64,000 nucleotides of DNA from Beroe forskalii (lineage: Eukaryota > Ctenophora > Nuda > Beroida > Beroidae). Below, piece after piece: positions 58,801-64,000 of this stretch. Location of the stretch: positions 124,001-188,000 of the forward strand of contig WFMF01000063.1 of assembly GCA_011033025.1 (NCBI GenBank), written 5' to 3'. The position numbers and the translations under genes are program-made. The notes below the pieces were generated by a model. It made no database searches. It saw only the letters and a program-made list of their open reading frames with translations, and was not told the origin of the DNA. The first letter of the stretch is position 1. Each line of letters begins with the position of its first letter.

Positions 58801-61800
58801 GATAAGTGGATTATACACATGAGGAAAGATTCAGTCGAGAGTAAAGTACATTTAAATAACGCTCTCGTAGAGGTTTCTCTTAAAGACTCGGATTTAGTGC
58901 TGGACTGGACGACTAGGACAGATGGATTTTCTATTGCTTATTTGACCCATAAGGAGAACAGATCCTTGAATCGTGGATTGATTCTTGACACCACAGAATT
59001 TGAATACGATCTATGTCGGATCGAGGGAGTGGATCTATCAGCAGATGCAAAGAAAGCAGGAAGGGTCTTTATGCTCCGCATTGGAACGAACATGACATCA
59101 AAGCTCGTAGCCATAGAAAGCTTAAGCTATGTGAAATTTTCCTTGCCATCCCCAGGAAGTTGCTACTTGAGGAATTTTACAGTGCCGAATGGACGCCTGC
59201 AAGGCATAAAGAACGCGGGAGTGGTGGTCCTCCCTGGAAGCATAGTTACAATCAGGTGCAATCCTGGGTATGGAGTCCGGGCATTGAACTTCTCAACTGT
59301 GCAGAAAATACCGTGTGAGGAGGATGTTCGCCCAAAACCGTGTACTAAGATCAAGCCACCAAAATGCAGAGAGATGGAAAAACAATTCATATGCGACGTC
59401 TACAAACTTTCTCTCATGATTATGGGTATCTTGCTCGTTACAGTCCTGGTGGTGTCCCTTTACCTTCGAAAACTTCCGAGCTGTGGTCAGAAAAAGGTTG
59501 CTGATAAATCTGTACAGACAGAAGAATTAGAAATAGAAATGAACACACTTCATTAAGGAGTAACTTTTTCATTTTTATCAGAAAAGGAATTCATCAGAAA
59601 ACACTTTGCTGCTTTTACTGCTTTTAACGTAGGTCGATTCGTGATTCACGAATTATATGTAACTTCAAAATATGTGTTATGTTCCACAATGTTTACTATG
59701 TTAAATCTTGACGTTAACGAGATGGCTTTGTACTTTTGTAGTTATCATAACTTGCAGTAGCCACTAGGTATATGATAAAAAATACTCCTTGTATCAGTCA
59801 ATAACGTTTAATTAATAAGCTCCTACCACGTAAGGAACTCCTTTAATATGTCCTAATACTGTCCTAATATGTCCTAATATGTCCTAAATATAAAATCTCA
59901 CTTTAGCTGGCTGGAGATGCCCTCAAAGCGTAGCCAAGCAGCAATGGCAGCTATATCACTCCCAGGTCCACCTCCGAAACATGTCACAGTTACCACTTCT
60001 GCACTAAGACAATCCAAAAAATCGTTCACCTGGAAAATACTTTATCAATTATTTTAGAATAACACCTAGATACCAATAGGGGGACTGCTCACGTATTTCA
60101 GAATCTGATAAATAATATTTCTTGGTGTGCACTACAATCAATTTATAAGATAAATATTCATATTTCAGAAAAGTTTGTTATTTTTTATACCATTGATACT
60201 AAAGAAAGGACAACCCGAAACAAGCCGAATCCAACAAAAATTCATTCTTTGGGTGGGTTTGCCTGGTTGGGTTCGTTTCGGGTGGGTTCAGGTGGTTTTG
60301 AATGGTTCCATCTCAACCCAAGTAAACCCACCCAAACCCTAACCATAACTCTCACCATAACTCTCACCATAGCCCTAACCTAACTGGGTTAGGGTCAGAG
60401 TTGGGGCCCAACCATATATATACACGCCTCTTGTTGTAATAAGTATAATATATACCACTCAAAATTAGGTGCTAGAAATGAATCAAATTATAGACATCAT
60501 CATTTGATTTTGACATAATGAAAATACCTTCAATAAAACTCACAGAGGTGCTTCAGAAGTAAAGAGAAAGAAATGGGGCATACCTCCTGATAGTAAGTCT
60601 TTGTGGGAGGTTGAAGAAGGGTGAGGCCTCGCCAACCAGAGGCAGAAAGGAGAAGTTCACCAAGAATCAGAACATGACTTGTGAAGTACCTGGTAACAGG
60701 CACAATCTAAGATATGCATATTGGTGTTTCAATTATAAATCTTTAATATAAAATAGTAGTTGAGAGTATGGAATTGGTGTTGGTGTGTGTGTGTGTGTGT
60801 GTGTGTGTGGGTTATTGTATCGGCATCATAGACTCATAGATTAGACTGGGAAAACCGTGTGTATGGACACTGTGTCATGGTGTGTATGGATTTTTTGTGT
60901 CGGCGTGTGTGTGTGGGTTTTGTGTCGGCATCATAGATTAGAATGGGGAAATAAATGTGTATTATAAGGGCACTGTGTTGATGTGTTGATGTGTTTATGG
61001 GTTTGTGTCGGCATGCACATGCAGATAGGGAAAAAAGCCAGTGGTGCTAAAGCTATGGTTAAATGCAAAAAAGGTAAATTTCATTTCTTGCTTTGCTTAT
61101 TTTGATAACTTTGGTTCTGATTCAAGTTTTTCGAACCGCATAGTGCATAGGTCCAAAATTTGTGAACAAGACTCTGCATAGCAGCGCCAAATGGGCCTGC
61201 AAGTAATAAAAATGGATACTTATTGATTGCTCTAAAACTATAATAGGTCTAAACTAAAAGACGCAATGTCAAAAAGAAGTAGCCCAGTCATCTAACGTGT
61301 CTCATAAAAATACAACCAAACCACTAAAGCATGAATTCCCAAGCATTGAAATATCTTCGCATGTTAACTCATGGTTTGTGTAACCAAGTTAAATACATTA
61401 TGAAATAATATGTATTTATTTTCTTTTAAAACCTTGGACCACAAAGCTTAATTCATAAGGAAGTCCTCTCTGAATATTAATGCTCTATCAGTTTGAAATA
61501 GTTAGGAACATTGGGGACATCTAACAAGAATATAATTTTCATTTATGGAAACTCAACAAAATTTTGGTATATTTTAATCCTTCAACTTTGGTTTTAGTGT
61601 TATTGATTTTGTTCTACATATTGGTTATATCTACATTGCCCTCGCCCTTTTCACTTTTCAGTTTTTATAGTGAATTAATGAACCAAATTATTTCAATTAA
61701 CTTATCAACTTATCAGTTATCTTAATTAAATCATCTTAATGTAAATAGACACTCACTTATACAAATATGCAAATTGACATTCCTTGTCATTAAAATCAAT

Positions 61801-62723
61801 TGCTCCAGACTTGTTTTGGAGACCTTCTTTGGAGTAAGCTTCTTTGACCAATGCATGCCCTAATGGAGGATCAGACTTTCATTGATTCACATGGTACTGT
61901 TATGCCATGCTATCTGTACCTAAAATAGATGAGCAGAACTTAAAGATGAGCAGAACTTTAAGATTATAGTCTTTAAGAAAATAAAATTTTCTGTCATTAA
62001 TGAATAAACTTATTCACTTTGTAACATGATTTAATCATCAATTATTGCTGTCATAATTTATCTCAAAAAACCTTTATAAAAGTGTTTCAGGCGATCCTGG
62101 TATGCTAAATCTTTGCCTTTTCCAAGACACAGCTCTACAGATTTCATCAGATTTCTAGTCAGCATCACAACTCTGTTACTCCATTGCCCACCATTGGTTG
62201 AAGATTGTTGTTGCTGAAAGGAAAATCACCTGACATGGATTAAATTTGAGGTGTAAAAATCTAAGTATTGATAATTATATTTGAATCAAAAAGATATTAA
62301 ATTGATATTAAAATTGATATTATAAATTATAAATTCGAATAATTGTAATTATAATTGTTACCCATGTGTGCAGACCACTTGATTGAAAAAGGGCTTGATA
62401 GAGACGTGCAAAAATTGTGTGCTTTTGACGGAATTTGCATAGAAAGTTGAAGCATGCAGAAGAAATCCATGTGTCTTTATTGAGGCCTCTGTCAATCGAG
62501 CGGTCTGCACATATTACAGTTATTGATTAATATTGGTATGAAATCAATTCACATACCCTCAAGAATCCTAATCTAGAGCTATTATACTCACAAAGAAGTT
62601 CCTTTTTCTAGTAAATTTTGAATGTAATTTGGAGACAATTATCTTGGCTTTACTCCATCCTTTATTGATAAATTTGTGTGGGCTCCGATGAGCTTTGGCC
62701 GTTTTCATCAACTTTTTACCCAT
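55846..62723 (-). CDS. Class I methyltransferase-like protein with heptad-repeat tail
   Basis: Nine phase-consistent exons (684 residues): 62592-62723, 62072-62213, 61757-61859, 61137-61196, 60584-60689, 59902-60029, 57524-57659, 57114-57317, 55846-56889. Residues 1-180 are helical and basic at first (ATG chosen at 62,723; the exon could extend to 62,734). VTCFGGGPGSDIAA (about 196-209) is the SAM-binding glycine loop. ITLRFNVLDKCVEW matches strand 2 with its acidic end, DIICMSKFLSAV the strand-4 region, and GSLFVYMDNIGG strand 5. Residues about 422-617 are roughly 28 heptads of HQPAST type, followed by a Cys/Tyr/Gln-rich end. The substrate is unknown. Exon 61137-61196 uses a weak donor (CG|GTTCGA). 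The intron 57,660-59,901 contains an oppositely oriented gene. Confidence 0.82.
56050..56635 (-). repeat. 21-bp coding minisatellite (HQPAST heptads)
   Basis: About 28 tandem 21-bp units, on the plus strand GGCAGGCTGATGGAAGGTGG. All length changes keep the frame. Variants give LHQPAST, FHQPAST, FHQPATS and LYQPATT. Other frames are also open over part of the array but are not preferred, since only this frame continues the spliced gene. Confidence 0.92.
58540..59556 (+). CDS. Type I membrane protein with sushi-like domain, intronless and nested
   Basis: 338 residues. A hydrophobic signal (MKFILLLELLWVTLTIAEG) begins at residue 15, so the second ATG may be the real start. The extracellular part has N-glycosylation sites (NRS, NMT, NFT, NFS) and paired cysteines. 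Residues about 207-276 resemble a sushi/CCP module: CYLRNFTVPNGRL, then VLPGSIVTIRCNPGYGV and a C-terminal Cys-Pro-rich segment, though the spacing is loose. A transmembrane helix follows at about 289-309 (LSLMIMGILLVTVLVVSLYL), then a short tail (ADKSVQTEELEIEMNTLH). It likely acts as a surface receptor or adhesion molecule. It lies wholly inside an intron of the methyltransferase-like gene on the other strand and has no introns, which fits origin by retrocopy or insertion. Confidence 0.75.
   Translation: MEPLQLSNRAIHFEMKFILLLELLWVTLTIAEGCLEKAEDVTEASKSGIHIVLDQFGHKLCLARGQNRFTVEGKEAYEVVLRACTLQDKWIIHMRKDSVESKVHLNNALVEVSLKDSDLVLDWTTRTDGFSIAYLTHKENRSLNRGLILDTTEFEYDLCRIEGVDLSADAKKAGRVFMLRIGTNMTSKLVAIESLSYVKFSLPSPGSCYLRNFTVPNGRLQGIKNAGVVVLPGSIVTIRCNPGYGVRALNFSTVQKIPCEEDVRPKPCTKIKPPKCREMEKQFICDVYKLSLMIMGILLVTVLVVSLYLRKLPSCGQKKVADKSVQTEELEIEMNTLH
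60190..60430. repeat. Imperfect inverted GGGTTGGG/AACCC-rich block
   Basis: GGGTGGGTTTGCCTGGTTGG on one side and AACCCAAGTAAACCCACCC on the other, followed by CCCTAACC-like and CTCACCATAA repeats. It lies in an intron of the methyltransferase-like gene. Confidence 0.5.
60783..60809 (+). repeat. TG dinucleotide microsatellite
   Basis: An uninterrupted GT run of about 13 units, with further interrupted TG-rich sequence to about 61,015. Intronic. Confidence 0.95.
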
Positions 62724-62734
62724 CTTCCGGGCCT

Positions 62735-63880
62735 CTAGAAACATAGAGACCAGATTAATTATATGAAATAGCTACAACATGCAGATGAAAGAAATCACGC
62801 TCCATTAATTTCAGATGCAAACATAACTGTGCACAACAGTTTTGGACCAAAAGTGCAGTGCAAAAATTTAGACTATTTCACTCATGAAACCATTTGTGAA
62901 TGTCCAATCGATATCAAACTTTGCAAGGATACAGTTTGTGGCATATTATTTGTGGCATAAGACAGCACCTTTGAAGCATTTTTGTCCAAAAATGATGAAG
63001 ATGTTGAACTTGATTGCTTATAGCATTGACTGAGGGGGACCCCATAGTGAAACACTGAAAATGAAATAATGGATTCAAATCAGATCTACTTTACACCACC
63101 GATTTACTGCCAGTTTCGAGAATACAACATTAAAAATGATTACATTATCTCTTGTCTTCAGAAAACTCCATTTGGCGATAAGCACCTTCTTCAGTTAGTG
63201 AGTTTAATACATGTTGTGTTGTAAGTTTAAATGATGAAGATATTGCAAAATAAAGTCAGTTTCAGACCGAAACTGGCAGTTTCGGTTTGAAACTGACTAA
63301 AGTTTTGGTCAATTTAAAATGAAAATGCTTCAAATTTTCACAGACACTGTCTCATTCCATTAACTGTATCCTTGCAAATTTTGGTATTGATTGTATTGGC
63401 TCTGTAGTCGGGGCGCGAGGGGGCCAGGCAACGCCTGACAAGTAGTCCCAGCCATTGGGCCTGCAGTCCTGCAAACAAATAGCTCACTCGAGGAGCTGCT
63501 TCATTCACAAATTGTAAATATCACCAATCCAATTGATTGGATACTTTATACAGCATCAAAAAATCCAATAAGATCAATGCTTATGAGCAGAAAAATCAAA
63601 TATTCAACTTTATGAAGGAGCATAGAGGAAAATAAAACTTCGTTGGCTAAATGGTAAGTCTTAATTGAGAGTTGTGCTAAACCATTTGACGTTTCTTCCA
63701 TTTTGATTGATGATTATTCATTATTCTGACATGACAAGTGATTCCCGTCTGATATTGGAAAATGTTGTTTCATTGTAAATGGATTTCACCTTCATCTAAC
63801 CAGGGGCTTGCCACGCCGCGCACGCCGCGCACTCCGCGCGCGTAACCAGGGTCCTGGTCAGGGCAAGTCAACGATCGCTA
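62735..63880. other. No gene recognised upstream of the methyltransferase-like gene
   Basis: May contain its 5' UTR and promoter. CGAGGGGGCCAGGCAACG, then CCTGACA, at about 63,416 repeats, inverted, the sequence at 8.12 kb. Confidence 0.4.
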
Positions 63881-64000
63881 TCAACAACATCTTGTCATAT
63901 TGCTAAACACGTATACCCCTGCATCGTCGTTCGGCCCGGCGCGCTTCAATTCTTGCTAAACACGTATATACCATTATCCCTTGCTAAACACGTATATCCC
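63881..64000 (+). repeat. Start of a TTGCTAAACACGTATA tandem repeat
   Basis: TTGCTAAACACGTATA occurs at about 63,900, 63,953 and 63,981, running into the window edge. It is preceded by a GC-rich stretch of CGCGCACGCCGCGC type at 63,810-63,842. Confidence 0.75.

Noticed and set aside
60340-60410. Interstitial telomere-like CCCTAACC and GGGTTAGGG motifs
   Set aside because: Only isolated hexamers within an imperfect AACCC/GGGTT-rich block; no tandem telomeric run.

Overview
This is a eukaryotic, almost certainly metazoan, nuclear window. It is AT-rich, its genes are split by short GT-AG introns, it holds satellites, minisatellites, MITEs and a LINE, and it contains a T-box gene (a family of animals and their close unicellular relatives). 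Nothing is bacterial: no operons or Shine-Dalgarno sites. The fast-diverging T-box, an AIG1/GIMAP-like protein and a gene nested in an intron suggest an invertebrate, perhaps a non-bilaterian such as a ctenophore or cnidarian, but the sequence does not settle this.

Layout. 0.2-7.4 kb: two related ~324-bp satellite families, one with internal inversions and a ~1.7-kb higher-order duplication. 7.4-12.7 kb: gene-poor, with palindromes, two foldback MITEs and a SINE-like tRNA head. 12.7-14.8 kb: a six-exon, minimal and divergent T-box gene (minus). 15.8-16.2 kb: a small two-exon gene (minus). 17.5-18.0 kb: a small single-pass membrane protein (plus). 18.8-20.0 kb: an intronless AIG1/GIMAP-like gene with a degenerate P-loop (minus). 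20.1-24.2 kb: nothing recognisable. 24.8-26.4 kb: a three-exon unknown gene (plus). 27.35-34.8 kb: sixteen exons of an SR-cyclophilin (PPIG/NKTR-like) gene (minus); the exons for most of the cyclophilin domain were not found. 37.5-44.6 kb: a CR1/L2-type LINE (minus) cut by a 3,075-bp inverted-repeat element filled with minisatellite. 44.8-50.4 kb: layered minisatellites and a 160-bp tandem array carrying a cleanly inserted MITE. 50.35-53.76 kb: a coiled-coil gene (minus) whose C-terminus runs into a 62-bp tandem repeat. 55.8-62.7 kb: a nine-exon gene for a class I methyltransferase-like protein with a long heptad-repeat tail (minus); one of its introns holds an intronless gene on the opposite strand for a sushi-like type I membrane protein (58.5-59.6 kb).

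The exon models were assembled by hand from splice sites and phase. Each chain keeps one continuous frame, which is good internal support, but no transcript evidence was available. The genes share no obvious pathway. The main story is repeat biology: nested insertions with readable target duplications, empty sites preserved in neighbouring repeat copies, and an 18-nt match between a MITE terminus and a methyltransferase exon end.
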